Positions 1-11,319 are shown, counted from the first letter of the stretch. The stretch is DNA of 64,000 nucleotides from Methylosarcina fibrata AML-C10 (GCF_000372865.1 NZ_KB889965.1:827902-891901); one strand, 5' to 3'. Translations and numbers: made by a program. The notes: generated by a model not told the origin, from the sequence alone.

Positions 1-1
1 C

Positions 2-838
2 GATCGCACCAGACCGACCACTCCCACCAGCCTCACGGCGGCGCCGATATCCACTTCGGAAATTGACTTATCCTGGGTTAAATCCAGCGATGCCGGTACC
101 GGCGTCAAAGGCTACCGTATCTATAAAAATGGCAAATATTCTTCTTCGACAAACACTACTTCGTTTAAGTCAACCGGATTGACTGCCGGAACTTCCTATA
201 GCTTTGCCGTATCGGCTTATGATGGCGCCGGAAACGTCTCGTCCTTGTCCAAAACCGTTCAAGCGACCACGTTAACCTCGGGTGGCGGAGGTGGCGATAC
301 GGTTGCGGAAGTTGGTTATATCGGTTGTTCGATGACGATGGGAGCAGTCGACGGGGCACTGGATTTAGGTTCAACAATCTTTTGGAGCACAAAGCCCGAT
401 TATGGCGGCGGCGGGGTTTGGCAGTGGGCGCAAAGCTTTAGCAATAAATTCTGGACCGCTTTCCAGACGGCTTACAATGCCCAGCCGGTGAACGTTATCT
501 GGTGGCAATTATGTTCGCTCGATGCTTATAAGAATAACGAAACGTATGACAATGCACTTTTGGTGATTGACGAACTCAAGAGCCGTATTCCGGGAGTCAC
601 CGTCTATGTTTCCGCTCAACCCGTTTACGATCCTGTAGACCATGTTTGCACGCTGGCCGGTGAATCGGGTCCCACCCGGATGGCGACTTTGGCGGCGCAA
701 TTGACCACGAACGGCGAGGCTCTGGCAGGACCGGTGACCGGCCCATTAAATTATCCGGAACAGACCAAAGACAGTTGTCACCCGAATGCCTCCGGCGAAC
801 AATTGATGGGGCAACAAGTCATCGATTTTTTTGACTAG
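2..838 (+). CDS. Secreted protein fragment: fibronectin type III domain plus SGNH-hydrolase-like domain (5' end outside window)
   Basis: The reading frame is open from the left edge, so only the C-terminal 278 residues are visible; the TTG at 179 is internal to a domain and is not the start. The first 85 or so residues form a fibronectin type III module (ending in the typical pattern LTAGTSYSFAVSAYDGAGNVS), followed by a short Gly-rich linker. The remaining 180 residues look like an SGNH/GDSL-type hydrolase: an early strand-turn GYIGCSMTMG could supply the nucleophilic Ser, and the late DSCHPNASGE matches the Asp-x-x-His block. Fn3 plus hydrolase architecture is usual for secreted enzymes acting on polysaccharides or their esters. 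The substrate cannot be told, and the block I motif is not canonical GDS, so catalysis is an inference. Confidence 0.7.
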   Translation, partial: DRTRPTTPTSLTAAPISTSEIDLSWVKSSDAGTGVKGYRIYKNGKYSSSTNTTSFKSTGLTAGTSYSFAVSAYDGAGNVSSLSKTVQATTLTSGGGGGDTVAEVGYIGCSMTMGAVDGALDLGSTIFWSTKPDYGGGGVWQWAQSFSNKFWTAFQTAYNAQPVNVIWWQLCSLDAYKNNETYDNALLVIDELKSRIPGVTVYVSAQPVYDPVDHVCTLAGESGPTRMATLAAQLTTNGEALAGPVTGPLNYPEQTKDSCHPNASGEQLMGQQVIDFFD

Positions 839-1004
839 GGGAGTCCCGGAATACGGCGAGCGGGTCTGTTCGAAATAAGTAAAGTTGTCTCTTGAAAAAC
901 GAAGAAATAATCTTCCTAATTTTTTTAAATGCTTGAAAATAAAATGTGATTAATGTCGCATTTTTGCAATAAAGTGCTAGGCTTAGATAGGATTTTGTTA
1001 GTTT

Positions 1005-2195
1005 TTGACCTATCCAGCCAATCACGCCTATTCGAACGCAGACTTATTCGGAGACCTTAACTTGGAAGAAGACTTAGCCACTGATTTATTGGTACTGCAA
1101 AGCCATTTGGACGGAATGATCGACCTGGTTGCGAAAAATAACGCGAGCTTGAGGCAGTATCGCGATTTTGAAATGCGTTTGCTAAATCTTGATTCCATGT
1201 CCGAAATCATTGAGCACATATTGGATGATGCGAAAAAATATTTTGATTTTGAAGTGATCAGCCTGTGTCTGGTGGACGAAACCTTCGAAATGGAAAAAAT
1301 CTTGAACGATCAGGGACTCGATATAAAATCGAGAAAAGAAGTGATTTTTCTAAAAGACAAAGAGCTTTTACAATCGACTTTCGGCTTTGCGGTTCGTCCT
1401 TACATCGGAGCCTTTCAGAAAACCTTTCTGTCTTCATTTTTCAGCGAAAACAAACAACCCGTCAGCGTGGCCATCACTCCCTTGATTCGCCGCCGGAAAT
1501 ACCTGGGGACGTTGAATTTAGGAAGCTACAAAGCCGACCGTTTTGCCGGTCCCGCAATGATGGAATATCTCGTTCATTTAAGTTCGGTGATCAGCATTTG
1601 CCTGGAAAACAGCCTCAACTTCGAAACCATAAAAAGAACCAGCTACATCGACACCCTGACGGGAGTAAATAACAGGCGTTTTTTCGAGCAGCGCATCAAC
1701 GAAGAATTGGATCGCTGCCAACGCAACGCCGATCCTATCTCCTGTCTGTTTCTGGACATCGATCGCTTTAAGGCGATCAATGATAAATACGGGCATCAAG
1801 GCGGCGACCAGGTGCTGGCTCTGGCAGCGAAGACCATAAAAACCCAATTACGGAATAACGATGTGCTGGCGCGTTATGGCGGTGAAGAATTCGTCGCCCT
1901 TCTGACCAATATTGACGGGGATAAAGCGTTCGAGATCGCGGAACGCATACGCAAGACAGTGGAAAACTTGGTGATTAAATATCACGACACTTCAATTTCC
2001 ATTACCGTATCGATCGGACTGGCCACACACGTTCCTGACCGAATGTCGTTAACCAAATCCGACGATGCCGTCATCCGCTTGATCAAGGCGGCGGATGCCG
2101 CTTTGTACAAAGCCAAACGCAACGGCAGAAACCGGGTGGAAACCAATAAAACCAGTCTTTCTGTGGAATTGATGAATATGATCAGTTTAATTTAA
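1005..2195 (+). CDS. Diguanylate cyclase with N-terminal DUF484/GAF-like sensor domain
   Basis: The protein makes c-di-GMP from two GTP. Residues 15-210 resemble DUF484, a GAF-related fold, with a typical helix then strand pattern around SVAITPLIRRRKYLGTLNLG. Residues 215-385 are a GGDEF domain with the signature YGGEEF, an active variant, preceded by RNND at the right distance for an RxxD product-inhibition site. No membrane segment is present, so it is cytoplasmic. The start is uncertain: 1005 is a TTG without a clear ribosome site, and the first in-frame ATG (1116) would cut into the predicted N-terminal helix. It stands alone, with over 500 bases empty downstream. Confidence 0.85.
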   Translation: MTYPANHAYSNADLFGDLNLEEDLATDLLVLQSHLDGMIDLVAKNNASLRQYRDFEMRLLNLDSMSEIIEHILDDAKKYFDFEVISLCLVDETFEMEKILNDQGLDIKSRKEVIFLKDKELLQSTFGFAVRPYIGAFQKTFLSSFFSENKQPVSVAITPLIRRRKYLGTLNLGSYKADRFAGPAMMEYLVHLSSVISICLENSLNFETIKRTSYIDTLTGVNNRRFFEQRINEELDRCQRNADPISCLFLDIDRFKAINDKYGHQGGDQVLALAAKTIKTQLRNNDVLARYGGEEFVALLTNIDGDKAFEIAERIRKTVENLVIKYHDTSISITVSIGLATHVPDRMSLTKSDDAVIRLIKAADAALYKAKRNGRNRVETNKTSLSVELMNMISLI

Positions 2196-2762
2196 GCTAC
2201 GCCAGGCCATCAAATCTTTCCGAAGCTTTTCTAAATGACTCGATAAAGCCGCTTTTCTCTTTCGGTCGCCTTATTCAAGCCGCGGCCGTATCGCCTCTTT
2301 GGGATTGAATCTCGCCCATGCGCGCCGTCCAAACTTTTTACCCCTTCGTTTTCGGCGACCGAGGCTTCTTTGCCGACAACTGTCTCGTCGAATCAGCTTG
2401 AATGCAGTAATCAACTGTTGCTAAATCGGCAAATATATAGTAAACATATCGGTTAGCACCAATGTTGTATTTGTACATTGTTGCCGCTCTTTGATTTTAT
2501 TGCGCCTCCTCATCAGAGAGCGAGAAACAGAATGAGGTACGGCGAGCCTGATGTTGTTAACCAGGAAATCTCAGTCGGATTAACCCGAAAATTACAGGAA
2601 CTGAGGATTTCTTGATAATGCCCCATTGACTGTAAAACGAATTCATTCCGTTGAGTCGGTCAATTTCCAGACTGGAAAATAACCGATCTTCCGGTTGAAT
2701 CCGTTGAAATAACTAAACCATAACAGTCTTTACTTTAACTTTAAAAGATGGAGGGTATAGAG
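2196..2762. other. Gene-free stretch before the peroxiredoxin
   Basis: No convincing reading frame lies here. A small inverted repeat (CAATGT, 9-base spacer, ACATTG) spans 2460-2480. The last 50 bases are AT-rich and probably hold the peroxiredoxin promoter, but no box could be assigned with confidence and no OxyR site was recognised. Confidence 0.4.
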
Positions 2763-3422
2763 ATGTCACTACGAATAAATGATGAAGCGCCCAATTTTAC
2801 TGCGGTCACAACGCAGGGCACTATTAACTTTCATGACTGGATTGGCGACGGTTGGGCCATTCTATTTTCTCATCCCAAAGATTTCACTCCGGTATGCACC
2901 ACGGAACTGGGCTATATGGCCAGGCTGGAGCCGGAATTTGCCAAGCGAAACTGCAAACTTATCGGCTTGAGTGTGGATCCCGTAGAGGATCATAAGAAAT
3001 GGGCCAAAGATATCGAAGAAACCCAGGGATGCGCGGTCAGCTATCCGTTGATCGGCGACAGCGACCTGAAAGTGGCCAAACTGTACAACATGTTGCCGGC
3101 CGACGAGCCGGGGACTTCGGAAGGCCGTACGGCTGCGACCAATGCGACCGTGCGTTCCGTGTTTATTATCGGGCCCGACAAAAAAATCAAGCTGATGCTG
3201 ACTTATCCGATGACCACGGGCCGAAATTTCGATGAAATCCTGCGTGTGCTGGATTCGATGCAACTCACCGCAAAACATAAAGTAGCAACGCCGGTGAATT
3301 GGAAAAGCGGAGAAGATGTCATCATCGTACCGGCGGTCTCGGACGAGGAAGCGAAAAAGATGTTTCCCGGAGGCTGGAAGACCCTTAAGCCTTATTTACG
3401 GATAACCAAACAACCGCAGTGA
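2763..3422 (+). CDS. 1-Cys peroxiredoxin (Prx6 / AhpC-TSA family)
   Basis: This is a thiol peroxidase that reduces hydrogen peroxide and organic peroxides. The peroxidatic motif DFTPVCTTELG lies near residue 45. The length (219 residues) and the long C-terminal extension with MFPGGWKTLKPYLR are typical of the Prx6/1-Cys group, and no separate resolving Cys of the 2-Cys type is evident. ATG 2763 is chosen because GGAGGG sits 8 bases upstream; the ATG at 2748 would overlap that ribosome site. The gene is apparently monocistronic, followed by a strong inverted repeat. A role in oxidative stress defence is known for the family; the electron donor cannot be read from the sequence. Confidence 0.93.
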   Translation: MSLRINDEAPNFTAVTTQGTINFHDWIGDGWAILFSHPKDFTPVCTTELGYMARLEPEFAKRNCKLIGLSVDPVEDHKKWAKDIEETQGCAVSYPLIGDSDLKVAKLYNMLPADEPGTSEGRTAATNATVRSVFIIGPDKKIKLMLTYPMTTGRNFDEILRVLDSMQLTAKHKVATPVNWKSGEDVIIVPAVSDEEAKKMFPGGWKTLKPYLRITKQPQ

Positions 3423-3448
3423 TCGTTGCGGCCCGGTCATATCCTTAC

Positions 3449-3487
3449 CGCAAACCTGTCAGGTTTAAAAAGCCTGACAGGTTTGCG
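3449..3487. terminator. 15-bp perfect inverted repeat between convergent genes
   Basis: Arms 3449-3463 and 3473-3487 are exact reverse complements (CGCAAACCTGTCAGG) around a 9-base loop with an A-run. It lies between the peroxiredoxin (+) and gltD (-), which converge, so it may serve as a bidirectional terminator. It lacks a long T-tract and could also be a copy of a dispersed palindrome. Confidence 0.6.
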
Positions 3488-3539
3488 TTCTTATCGGGCA
3501 GACTCAAGACCTATCGATCGGATTCCGGAATAGAGGATT

Positions 3540-4982
3540 TTACCGGGGCAGGTCCGAGGTACCCATCAGATATTCATCCACGGCCCGCGCAGCTTGCCTG
3601 CCTTCCCGAATCGCCCAGACCACCAGCGACTGCCCGCGGCGTCCGTCGCCAGCGGCAAAAACTTTACCTATGGAAGTTTGGTATTGCCGGTCATTGGCTT
3701 TAATCTGGCCGCGCCCGTCGATCTCCACGCCAAGTTCATGCAGCAGTCCTTCGTGAACCGGATGAACGAATCCCATGGCCAACAGCACCAGGTCCGCTTC
3801 GAGAGTGAATGCGCTGTCTTGGACTTCGCTCATTTTCCATTGTCCGCCTTCCTGCTTCCATTCCACCCGCACCGCGTTGAGATGGGTAATCAGGCCGTCC
3901 TTGCCGGTAATGCTCTTGGTGTTGACGCTCCAGTAGCGCTGGCAACCTTCTTCCTGGGAAGAAGACGTGCGGAGTTTGTTGGGCCAGTTCGGCCAGGTGA
4001 GCAGTTTGTTTTCTTTTTCCGGCGGTTTCGGCAGAATTTCGAGCTGGGTTACCGAGGCTGCGCCTTGACGAATCGACGTGCCGATGCAGTCGGAACCGGT
4101 ATCGCCGCCGCCGATGACGATGACGCGTTTGCCTTTGGCGGTAATGGCCTGATCTTCCGGAATGACATCGCCGGCGTTGCGTTTGTTTTGTTGGCGCAAG
4201 AAGTCCATGGCAAAATGGACTCCCTGATGCTCGTTGCGTCCGGCGACTTCCAAATCGCGGGGCTTTTCCGAACCTACGGCCAGGACAACGGCATCGAAAT
4301 CGTCGAGTAGTTTCCGGGCGGAAATATTCTTGCCGATGTGACTGTTGGGCCGGAAGCGGACGCCTTCCGCCTGCATTTGCGCAATACGGCGATCGATCCA
4401 GTGCTTTTCCATTTTGAAATCGGGAATGCCATAGCGCAACAAACCGCCGATACGGTCATTTTTTTCGTACAGAACGACCTCATGCCCGGCGCGAGCCAGT
4501 TGCTGCGCGCAGGCCAGGCCGGCAGGTCCGGAACCGATCACGGCCACGCGTTTGCCGGTGCGCTTTACCGGAATGAGCGGTTTTATCCAGCCCATCTGCC
4601 AGCCTTTGTCGATAATGGCGCATTCGATCGATTTGATGGTGACCGGCTGATCGGTCAAATTGAGCGTACAAGCGGCCTCGCACGGCGCGGGGCAAATACG
4701 CCCGGTAAACTCGGGAAAGTTGTTGGTGCTGTGCAAAACGTCCAGTGCTTGTTGCCAGTTTCCCCGATGAACCAACTCGTTCCAGTCCGGAATGATGTTA
4801 TTGATCGGACAACCTTGATGACAAAAGGGAATACCGCAATCCATGCAACGGGCTCCCTGCTGGGACATCTCGGCATCGCTTGGAGTCAGCGTAAATTCTC
4901 GAAAATTTTTGATACGCTCGGCAGCGGGCAAAGAACGCCGATCAGAGCGGGGAATTTCCATAAACCCGGTTGGTTTACCCAT
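3540..4982 (-). CDS. gltD: Glutamate synthase (NADPH) small subunit
   Basis: The beta subunit passes electrons from NADPH through FAD and 4Fe-4S clusters to GltB for reductive transfer of the glutamine amide to 2-oxoglutarate. Visible motifs in order: the N-terminal Cys-rich block [14 protein letters not shown] near residue 45, a second block [11 protein letters not shown] near 95, the FAD dinucleotide fold [13 protein letters not shown] near 150, and the NADPH fold GGGDTGSDC near 292. Its 480 residues fit the family. ATG 4982 is preferred over the TTG at 4988: the family usually begins MGKPTGF, and AAGG lies 8 bases upstream of it. The gene follows gltB by 119 bases on the same strand, so the two are very likely co-transcribed. 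Confidence 0.96.
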   Translation of the reverse strand: MGKPTGFMEIPRSDRRSLPAAERIKNFREFTLTPSDAEMSQQGARCMDCGIPFCHQGCPINNIIPDWNELVHRGNWQQALDVLHSTNNFPEFTGRICPAPCEAACTLNLTDQPVTIKSIECAIIDKGWQMGWIKPLIPVKRTGKRVAVIGSGPAGLACAQQLARAGHEVVLYEKNDRIGGLLRYGIPDFKMEKHWIDRRIAQMQAEGVRFRPNSHIGKNISARKLLDDFDAVVLAVGSEKPRDLEVAGRNEHQGVHFAMDFLRQQNKRNAGDVIPEDQAITAKGKRVIVIGGGDTGSDCIGTSIRQGAASVTQLEILPKPPEKENKLLTWPNWPNKLRTSSSQEEGCQRYWSVNTKSITGKDGLITHLNAVRVEWKQEGGQWKMSEVQDSAFTLEADLVLLAMGFVHPVHEGLLHELGVEIDGRGQIKANDRQYQTSIGKVFAAGDGRRGQSLVVWAIREGRQAARAVDEYLMGTSDLPR

Positions 4983-5101
4983 CTTCAATACCTTCTATAG
5001 TGTTAACGCCTCATTGCCTGCACGGAATAGGCATCGGCTTCAACAAGAAGCCGATGCGGTTGCATGCCGTCAATGGTGGGTTGAATATGCTTAAAAATCA
5101 A

Positions 5102-8100
5102 TCAGACCGTAGCGGAAGCCTGCAATGCCTGAATTTGCTTGAGCGCTTCACGGTAATCGACCGGCATGACTTTAACAAAACGCGGCAAATATTCGTGCCA
5201 GTTTTCCAGGATGTGCCGGGCTCTCGGGCTGCCGGTATAATGCTTGTGGTTTTGAATCAAGTGTTTCAACCGTTGGGCATCATAACGGGTCATGTCGGAC
5301 ATGAGGTTGACGCGGCCATGCGTTTCCATGTCGCCGCCCTGATGAGCCACCAACTCCAGAGTGTCATCTTCCGCCGGGATGGGCTCCAGTTCCACCATGG
5401 CCAGATTGCAACGAATGTTGAAACGGCCGTCTTCGTCCAGCACATAAGCCACACCGCCCGACATGCCCGCCGCGAAATTGCGTCCGGTCGGGCCGAGCAC
5501 AACGACGACGCCGCCGGTCATGTATTCGCAGCCGTGATCTCCGACGCCCTCCACGACGGCGATGGCGCCCGAGTTGCGCACGGCGAAGCGCTCGCCCGCC
5601 ACTCCGTTGAAGTAGCATTCGCCGCTGATCGCGCCATAGAGCACGGTATTGCCGACAATAATATTTTCGGCCGGGTCGATGGCGCACTCTTTGGGCGGGA
5701 AGATCGCTATGCGGCCGCCGCTCATGCCCTTACCGACGTAATCGTTGCCGTCGCCTTCGAGCTGAATGCTGATGCCTTGCGCCAGGAAGGCGCCGAAACT
5801 TTGTCCGGCGGTGCCTTTGACGTTAATGGCGATCGTATCTTCGGGCAGGCCTTTATGACCGTAGCGCTTCGCGACTTCACCGGAGAGCATGGCGCCGAAG
5901 GTGCGGTTAATGTTGCGTATGGGCGTATTGATCAGCACCGGTTCGGCATTTTCCAGGGACGGCTTGGCTTTTTCGATCAGGAAATGATCCAGGGCTTTAT
6001 CCAGACCGTGATCCTGCTGCTCCGACTGATAAACGGCGGTTGAATGGTCAACCTCGGGTTTATAGAAAATACGGCTGAAGTCGAGTCCTTCGGTCTTCCA
6101 ATGATTGATGGCACGCTGCATGTCCAGTCTGTCGGACCGGCCGATCATGTCGTTGAGCCGGCGGAAACCGAGTTTCGCCATCCATCTGCGAACGTCTTCG
6201 GCGACCAGGAAGAAATAGTTCACCACGTGCTCGGGCTGGCCGGTAAAACGTTTGCGCAGCTCGGGATCCTGTGTGGCCACGCCGACCGGACAGGTATTCA
6301 AGTGGCATTTGCGCATCATCAAACAGCCCGAGACAATCAGCGGCGCCGTCGCGAAGCCGAATTCATCGGCTCCCAGCAGGGCGCCGATGACGACGTCCCG
6401 TCCGGTGCGCAAGCCGCCGTCGACCTGGACGGCGATACGCCCGCGCAGTTTGTTGATGATCAGGGTCTGGTGCGTTTCCGCCAGCCCGATTTCCCAGGGC
6501 AGGCCCGCGTGTTTGATGGACGTCATCGGACTGGCGCCGGTGCCGCCGTCGTAACCGGCAATGGTCACGTGATCGGCATGGGCTTTGGAAACCCCGGCCG
6601 CGACCGTGCCGACGCCGACTTCGGACACCAGCTTGACGCTGATGCGGGCCGTCGGGTTGACGTTCTTCAAGTCGTGGATCAACTGCGCCAAATCTTCGAT
6701 CGAATAGATGTCATGGTGCGGCGGCGGCGAAATCAAGCCCACGCCTTGCGTGGAGTGCCGGACTTTCGCGATGATTGCGTCGACCTTGTGGCCGGGCAAT
6801 TGTCCGCCTTCGCCGGGTTTCGCGCCCTGGCTGATCTTGATCTGGATGTCGTCGGCGTTGACCAGATATTCGGTGGTTACGCCGAAACGGCCCGAAGCGA
6901 CCTGCTTGATCGCCGAACGCATCGAATCGCCGTTGGGCAGCGGAATAAAGCGTTCCGCCAGCTCGCCGCCTTCACCGGTGTTCGACTTGCCGCCGATGCG
7001 GTTCATCGCAATCGCGAGCGTCGTGTGGGCTTCGTAGGAAATGGAACCGAACGACATCGCTCCGGTGGCGAAGCGCTTGACGATTTCGGAAGCCGGCTCC
7101 ACTTCGTCCAGAGGCACAGGCTCCGCATTTTCCTTGAAGGTCATCAGTCCGCGCAAGGTCAACAGATTCTCGTTTTGTTCGTCGATCAGGCGACAGAACT
7201 CTTCATACATCTCGCGGCTGTTGCTGCGAGTGGCATGTTGCAGTTTGCTGATGGTCGCCGGAGTCCAGATGTGTGCTTCGCCGCGAATGCGAAAAGCGTA
7301 TTCGCCGCCGACGTCGAGCGCTCCCCGATAGAGGGGCGCATCGCCGAAGGCCAGACGGTGCCGGCGCAGCGTTTCTTCGCTGATTTCTTTCAAGCCCACG
7401 CCTTCGGTGGTGCTGGTCGTCCCGGTAAAATATTTATCCAGGAAAGCTTCCGACAAGCCGATGGCGTTGAAAATCTGCGCGCCGCAATACGACTGGTAGG
7501 TCGAAATGCCCATTTTAGACATGACTTTGAGCAGGCCTTTGGCGATCGCCTTGGTATAGCGTTTATGGGCTTCGTATTCGGTCAGTCCGGCCAGATTCTT
7601 GCACAGGGAGGTCAGCGTGTCGAAGGCCAGGTAAGGATTGATCGCTTCCGCGCCGTAAGCGGCCAGCAGAGCGAAATGATGCACTTCCCGCGCTTCGCCG
7701 GTCTCAATGACCAGACCGACTTTGGTGCGGAGGCCTTCCCGGGTCAGGAAATGATGCACGGCGGACGTCGCCAGCAGGGCAGGGATGGCCACATGAGCGG
7801 CATCCACGTCCCGGTCGGAGAGGACCAGAATGTTGTTGCCGTCCAATACGGCCTGCTTGGCGCCGACGCACAGCTTTTCCAGCGCGCTCTCCATGCCGCT
7901 CGCGCCGAGATCCGACGAATAGCAGAGCGACAGAGTCTTGGTCCTGAACAGGCCGTCGGTGCGCGGTTCGATTTTCCGAATCGTTTCCAGGTCCTGATTG
8001 GTCAGGATGGGCTGTTCGACTTCAAGGCGCGTGTGGGTTCCGCCTTCGTCGAGGCCCAACAGATTAGGCCTGGGCCCGATAAACGAGACCAGCGACATGA

Positions 8101-9721
8101 CCAATTCTTCGCGGATGGGGTCAATGGCCGGGTTGGTCACCTGTGCGAAAGCCTGTTTGAAATAATCGTACAACAGGCGGGGACGTTGCGACAGCACCGC
8201 CAGGGCGGCATCGATGCCCATCGAGCTGACCGCTTCCTGGCCGGTCAGGGCCATGGGCTTCAGAATGGCTTCAATGTCTTCCTGGGTGTAACCGTAGGCC
8301 TGCTGGCGATCCAGCAGCGTCTGTTCATCCGGCGCCATCGCGGCGATTTCCGGCGGCAGTTTGGACAACAGGATCTGCGACTTGTCCAGCCATTCGGCGT
8401 AAGGATGACGGTTGGCCAGTTCGGTCTTCAGTTCGGAATCGTCAATGATGCGGCCCTGAACGGTATCGATCAGCAGCATTTTGCCGGGCTGCAGGCGCCA
8501 TTTCTTGATGATTTTATGCTCGGGTACTTCCAGTACGCCCATTTCCGATGCCATGATCACGATGTCGTCGTCGGTGACCAGATAGCGGGCAGGGCGCAAT
8601 CCGTTCCGATCGAGAGTCGCTCCGATCTGGCGTCCGTCGGTAAAAGCTACGGCGGCAGGGCCGTCCCACGGTTCCATGAGAGCCGCATTGTATTCGTAGA
8701 AGGCTTTCTGTTTGTCGTTCATCAACACGTTGCCCGCCCAAGCTTCCGGAATGAGCAGCATCATCGCATGGGCAAGGGAATAGCCGCCGGCCACCAGTAA
8801 TTCAAGAGCATTGTCGAAACAGGCCGAATCGGATTGACCTTCGGCAATTAACGGCCAAAGTTTATGCACGTCGTCGCCCAGGATTTTGGACGAGATGGAA
8901 TGGCGCCGCGCCGCCATGCCGTTGATGTTGCCGCGCAGAGTATTGATTTCGCCGTTATGGGCGATCATGCGGAAAGGATGCGCCAGATCCCAGGTCGGAA
9001 AGGTATTGGTGGAAAAACGCTGATGCACCAGGGCCAGAGCGCTGACCATGCGTTCGTCGGTCAGGTCGGGGTAAAAGGTGCCCACTTGGTCCGCCAGCAA
9101 CATGCCTTTGTAGACAATCGTTCGGGACGACAAGGACGGGATGTAGAAAAAGTGGCCGTTTTCCAGTTGCAGTTCACGGACTTTGTTTTCCACTTGTTTG
9201 CGGATAACGAACAGTTTGCGCTCGAAGGCGTCCTGATCGGCGCAGTCGGCGCCGCGTCCGATGAAAATCTGACGGATGAAAGGTTCCACCGGTTTTACCG
9301 ATTCGCCCAATTCGTGATTGTCGGTCGGAACATCGCGCCAACCCAACAGAACCGCCTTTTCTTTTGCTATAATATCGGTCAATACCGCTTCGCAGGCGGC
9401 ACGGCTGGCCTCTTCGCGGGGCATGAACAGCATGCCGACCGCATAGTCGCCTTCCGGCGGAAGCGACAGCCCCAATTTGCCGCATTCGGCGCGTAAAAAG
9501 GCATCGGGCATTTGAATTAAAATGCCCGCCCCGTCGCCGGCATAGGGATCGGCCCCCACGGCGCCGCGATGGGTTAAATTTTTGAGCAGGTCGAGCCCTT
9601 GACGGACGATGCCGTGACTTTTTTGTCCTTTAATATGAACGATGAAACCTACGCCGCACGCATCATGTTCATTGCGGGGATCATATAAACCCTGTCTGGC
9701 CGGTAGTCTGTTCTGATTCAT
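5102..9721 (-). CDS. gltB: Glutamate synthase (NADPH) large subunit
   Basis: GOGAT alpha subunit, 1539 residues, which makes glutamate from glutamine and 2-oxoglutarate. The catalytic N-terminal Cys of the class II glutamine amidotransferase domain is Cys22 (HDACGVGF), so a 21-residue propeptide is removed. The central domain, the FMN-binding synthase domain (roughly 800-1200, with [20 protein letters not shown]) and the 3Fe-4S block [15 protein letters not shown] follow, then the C-terminal GXGXG beta-helix with [14 protein letters not shown] 9721 is chosen because GGAGGT lies 6 bases before it; ATG at 9733 precedes that site. With the downstream NirBD system this enzyme would fix nitrate-derived ammonium together with a glutamine synthetase that is not in the window. 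Confidence 0.97.
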   Translation of the reverse strand: MNQNRLPARQGLYDPRNEHDACGVGFIVHIKGQKSHGIVRQGLDLLKNLTHRGAVGADPYAGDGAGILIQMPDAFLRAECGKLGLSLPPEGDYAVGMLFMPREEASRAACEAVLTDIIAKEKAVLLGWRDVPTDNHELGESVKPVEPFIRQIFIGRGADCADQDAFERKLFVIRKQVENKVRELQLENGHFFYIPSLSSRTIVYKGMLLADQVGTFYPDLTDERMVSALALVHQRFSTNTFPTWDLAHPFRMIAHNGEINTLRGNINGMAARRHSISSKILGDDVHKLWPLIAEGQSDSACFDNALELLVAGGYSLAHAMMLLIPEAWAGNVLMNDKQKAFYEYNAALMEPWDGPAAVAFTDGRQIGATLDRNGLRPARYLVTDDDIVIMASEMGVLEVPEHKIIKKWRLQPGKMLLIDTVQGRIIDDSELKTELANRHPYAEWLDKSQILLSKLPPEIAAMAPDEQTLLDRQQAYGYTQEDIEAILKPMALTGQEAVSSMGIDAALAVLSQRPRLLYDYFKQAFAQVTNPAIDPIREELVMSLVSFIGPRPNLLGLDEGGTHTRLEVEQPILTNQDLETIRKIEPRTDGLFRTKTLSLCYSSDLGASGMESALEKLCVGAKQAVLDGNNILVLSDRDVDAAHVAIPALLATSAVHHFLTREGLRTKVGLVIETGEAREVHHFALLAAYGAEAINPYLAFDTLTSLCKNLAGLTEYEAHKRYTKAIAKGLLKVMSKMGISTYQSYCGAQIFNAIGLSEAFLDKYFTGTTSTTEGVGLKEISEETLRRHRLAFGDAPLYRGALDVGGEYAFRIRGEAHIWTPATISKLQHATRSNSREMYEEFCRLIDEQNENLLTLRGLMTFKENAEPVPLDEVEPASEIVKRFATGAMSFGSISYEAHTTLAIAMNRIGGKSNTGEGGELAERFIPLPNGDSMRSAIKQVASGRFGVTTEYLVNADDIQIKISQGAKPGEGGQLPGHKVDAIIAKVRHSTQGVGLISPPPHHDIYSIEDLAQLIHDLKNVNPTARISVKLVSEVGVGTVAAGVSKAHADHVTIAGYDGGTGASPMTSIKHAGLPWEIGLAETHQTLIINKLRGRIAVQVDGGLRTGRDVVIGALLGADEFGFATAPLIVSGCLMMRKCHLNTCPVGVATQDPELRKRFTGQPEHVVNYFFLVAEDVRRWMAKLGFRRLNDMIGRSDRLDMQRAINHWKTEGLDFSRIFYKPEVDHSTAVYQSEQQDHGLDKALDHFLIEKAKPSLENAEPVLINTPIRNINRTFGAMLSGEVAKRYGHKGLPEDTIAINVKGTAGQSFGAFLAQGISIQLEGDGNDYVGKGMSGGRIAIFPPKECAIDPAENIIVGNTVLYGAISGECYFNGVAGERFAVRNSGAIAVVEGVGDHGCEYMTGGVVVVLGPTGRNFAAGMSGGVAYVLDEDGRFNIRCNLAMVELEPIPAEDDTLELVAHQGGDMETHGRVNLMSDMTRYDAQRLKHLIQNHKHYTGSPRARHILENWHEYLPRFVKVMPVDYREALKQIQALQASATV

Positions 9722-9808
9722 TGTCACCTCCAAAAGTGAATTAATTTAAGGGTTATTCTCCCGTCCCTTACAAAACCATAGCCCCAAGTGCACGAAGTGC
9801 TTTTACTT

Positions 9809-10021
9809 TTAATTGAATTTAAAGGGTTCATGTGGGGGCAAAACTGTTAAATTATACGTATCAAGGGCTTCCTTGTCACGCAGTCTTTTCTGCCCGAGTG
9901 GCGCCATGAAAGTCAAAAAATGCCGTAAGTTGAAGATTGAATTAGAAATCGATTCCATCTCGCTGATTTTTAATTGAAAGTTCATTATTTTCTTCTTCAA
10001 ACCGTTTTCATCGCTGACCAT
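9809..10021 (-). CDS. Small hypothetical protein
   Basis: This is a possible 70-residue protein starting at ATG 10021 with AAGG 6 bases upstream; a TTG extends the frame to 10042. It is rich in Lys, Leu, Phe and Met, has no transmembrane segment or Cys motif, and its first half is probably helical. It lies on the gltB strand, 87 bases upstream of gltB. No family was recognised. The assignment rests only on the open frame and the ribosome site, so it may be a chance frame. Confidence 0.35.
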   Translation of the reverse strand: MVSDENGLKKKIMNFQLKISEMESISNSIFNLRHFLTFMAPLGQKRLRDKEALDTYNLTVLPPHEPFKFN

Positions 10022-10423
10022 TGCCGCCTTGCAACGCGCCAAACAATAACCGACCTCAGCCCAAGTGAGTGGAGCGCCTTTTTAAAAATCAATGAAATTC
10101 GGGTTTTCGAGTGGTCTCGGCTTATGGGACGGTCCGCTTGTGGCTAATAAATTAAAGCGCCGCTATCGAATTTTTTTTGCAGCGCGTCGGTAGCTCATAA
10201 CGATGCGCTTTGTGACGAATGACGACGTCCGGCGTTTGATTTGTTCGGGATGTGTCTGAGTTCCAATATCGCTCATTGAGAAAAACAAAGAAAAAACTTT
10301 TCAAAGCAGTGACGTTATGTTAACGGCTATGATCGTTTTGTCAAACGGAATTATCGGCGGCCGCATTCGGCCTTTATTTTTCAGTGAGATGGAGACGGTT
10401 CGCCATGACATCGGCGCTTTGGG
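10022..10423. other. Gene-free stretch upstream of the small frame
   Basis: No supported gene. Near 10358-10385 a short GC hairpin (GGCC, loop, GGCC) followed by TTTATTTTT on the plus strand resembles a weak terminator, but no plus-strand gene precedes it. The rest is AT-rich without recognised boxes. Confidence 0.35.
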
Positions 10424-11134
10424 CTACCGACTCGCATATTCCAGATAACTGCGATAGCCGGCGAGGATGGCAATGGTAAGAAAGATGAGCCCACTGATTT
10501 TATGCAATAAAGTCAGGGGCAGTTTTTGTAGAATCGTCCGGCCGGCCAGAATGCCCAAAGCCGAAGTGAACGCCAGCGCGGCGGTCGAGCCTAGCCATAT
10601 CGCCGCGGGCGTGGCCGTGCTGCTGAGCGCGACCACGGCCAGTTGAGTTTTATCGCCGAATTCGGCCACGGTAATCATTAGAAAGGTTGTGATAAAGATG
10701 CCGTGTCCGCTTTTTTCCTTAATCTCGTCATCGTCGTCATCGCCATTGGCAGCCAAAAGGGCGTGAATTCCAAAAACGGCAAACAACACCGCGACCGCCG
10801 CAGCGATCATGCTCTCGGGCAGCCAGTGAGCGATGGCGGCACCAAAGACAACCGCCAGCGTGTTCAAGAAGGCAAAAGCGATCACGGCTCCCCACAGCAC
10901 CGGCATGGGCCGATGGCGCGAGGCAAGCGTCATGCAAACCAACTGACTTTTATCGCCTATTTCAGCCGCCACGATTAAAAGAAAGGTGGTGGCTGAAGCG
11001 GCCGAGAATTCGGCGATGTTCCATTGCCCCAATAGTAACAGTATGGAATCCAACGCCTGGCGGAGTATCTCGTCAGGATGGAGCGCATTTATCCGGGAGA
11101 GAATGTGTTCAAGACAATTGGAATACTTATCCAT
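10424..11134 (-). CDS. UPF0016 / GDT1-TMEM165 family cation transporter
   Basis: Inner-membrane protein of 236 residues with two copies of the family signature, EIGDKSQ near residue 58 and EFGDKTQ near 160, separated by an acidic cytosolic loop (GDDDDDEIKEK near 130). The duplicated three-helix unit gives about six transmembrane segments. Characterised members export Mn2+ or exchange Ca2+ or Mn2+ for H+. The N-terminus, about 45 residues ahead of the first helix, is longer than usual, and there is no good ribosome site at ATG 11134, so the true start could differ. The gene is downstream of a ZIP transporter on the same strand, suggesting joint metal homeostasis. I looked for a yybP-ykoY Mn riboswitch upstream and could not recognise one. 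Confidence 0.88.
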   Translation of the reverse strand: MDKYSNCLEHILSRINALHPDEILRQALDSILLLLGQWNIAEFSAASATTFLLIVAAEIGDKSQLVCMTLASRHRPMPVLWGAVIAFAFLNTLAVVFGAAIAHWLPESMIAAAVAVLFAVFGIHALLAANGDDDDDEIKEKSGHGIFITTFLMITVAEFGDKTQLAVVALSSTATPAAIWLGSTAALAFTSALGILAGRTILQKLPLTLLHKISGLIFLTIAILAGYRSYLEYASR

Positions 11135-11319
11135 GGGAAATAGCGGAGTTGATGCGTTGGAAGAGTTGCAGAGGATTGGCGCCGGTTCGGAAAAAATTTT
11201 TTGAATCGATTAATCGGCGGGAAGAAACCCGAGCGGAAAACGTACGGGTTTCGAGATGGCAAGCAATTTCCGGAGCGCAGAGTTTTTTTGATCTTGAGAT
11301 GGCGTACTCAAGCCTCAAT

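Noticed and set aside
6044-8800. 918-codon open frame on the plus strand
   Set aside because: It lies fully antisense to gltB, whose domains are all intact; the frame is open because of codon bias and its product resembles nothing.
11135-11319. Mn2+-sensing yybP-ykoY riboswitch upstream of the UPF0016 gene
   Set aside because: I searched the minus strand for the GGGGAGUAGC-type core and paired helices and did not find them. Only an 8-bp hairpin (GAAACCCG/CGGGTTTC, 11224-11252) is present.
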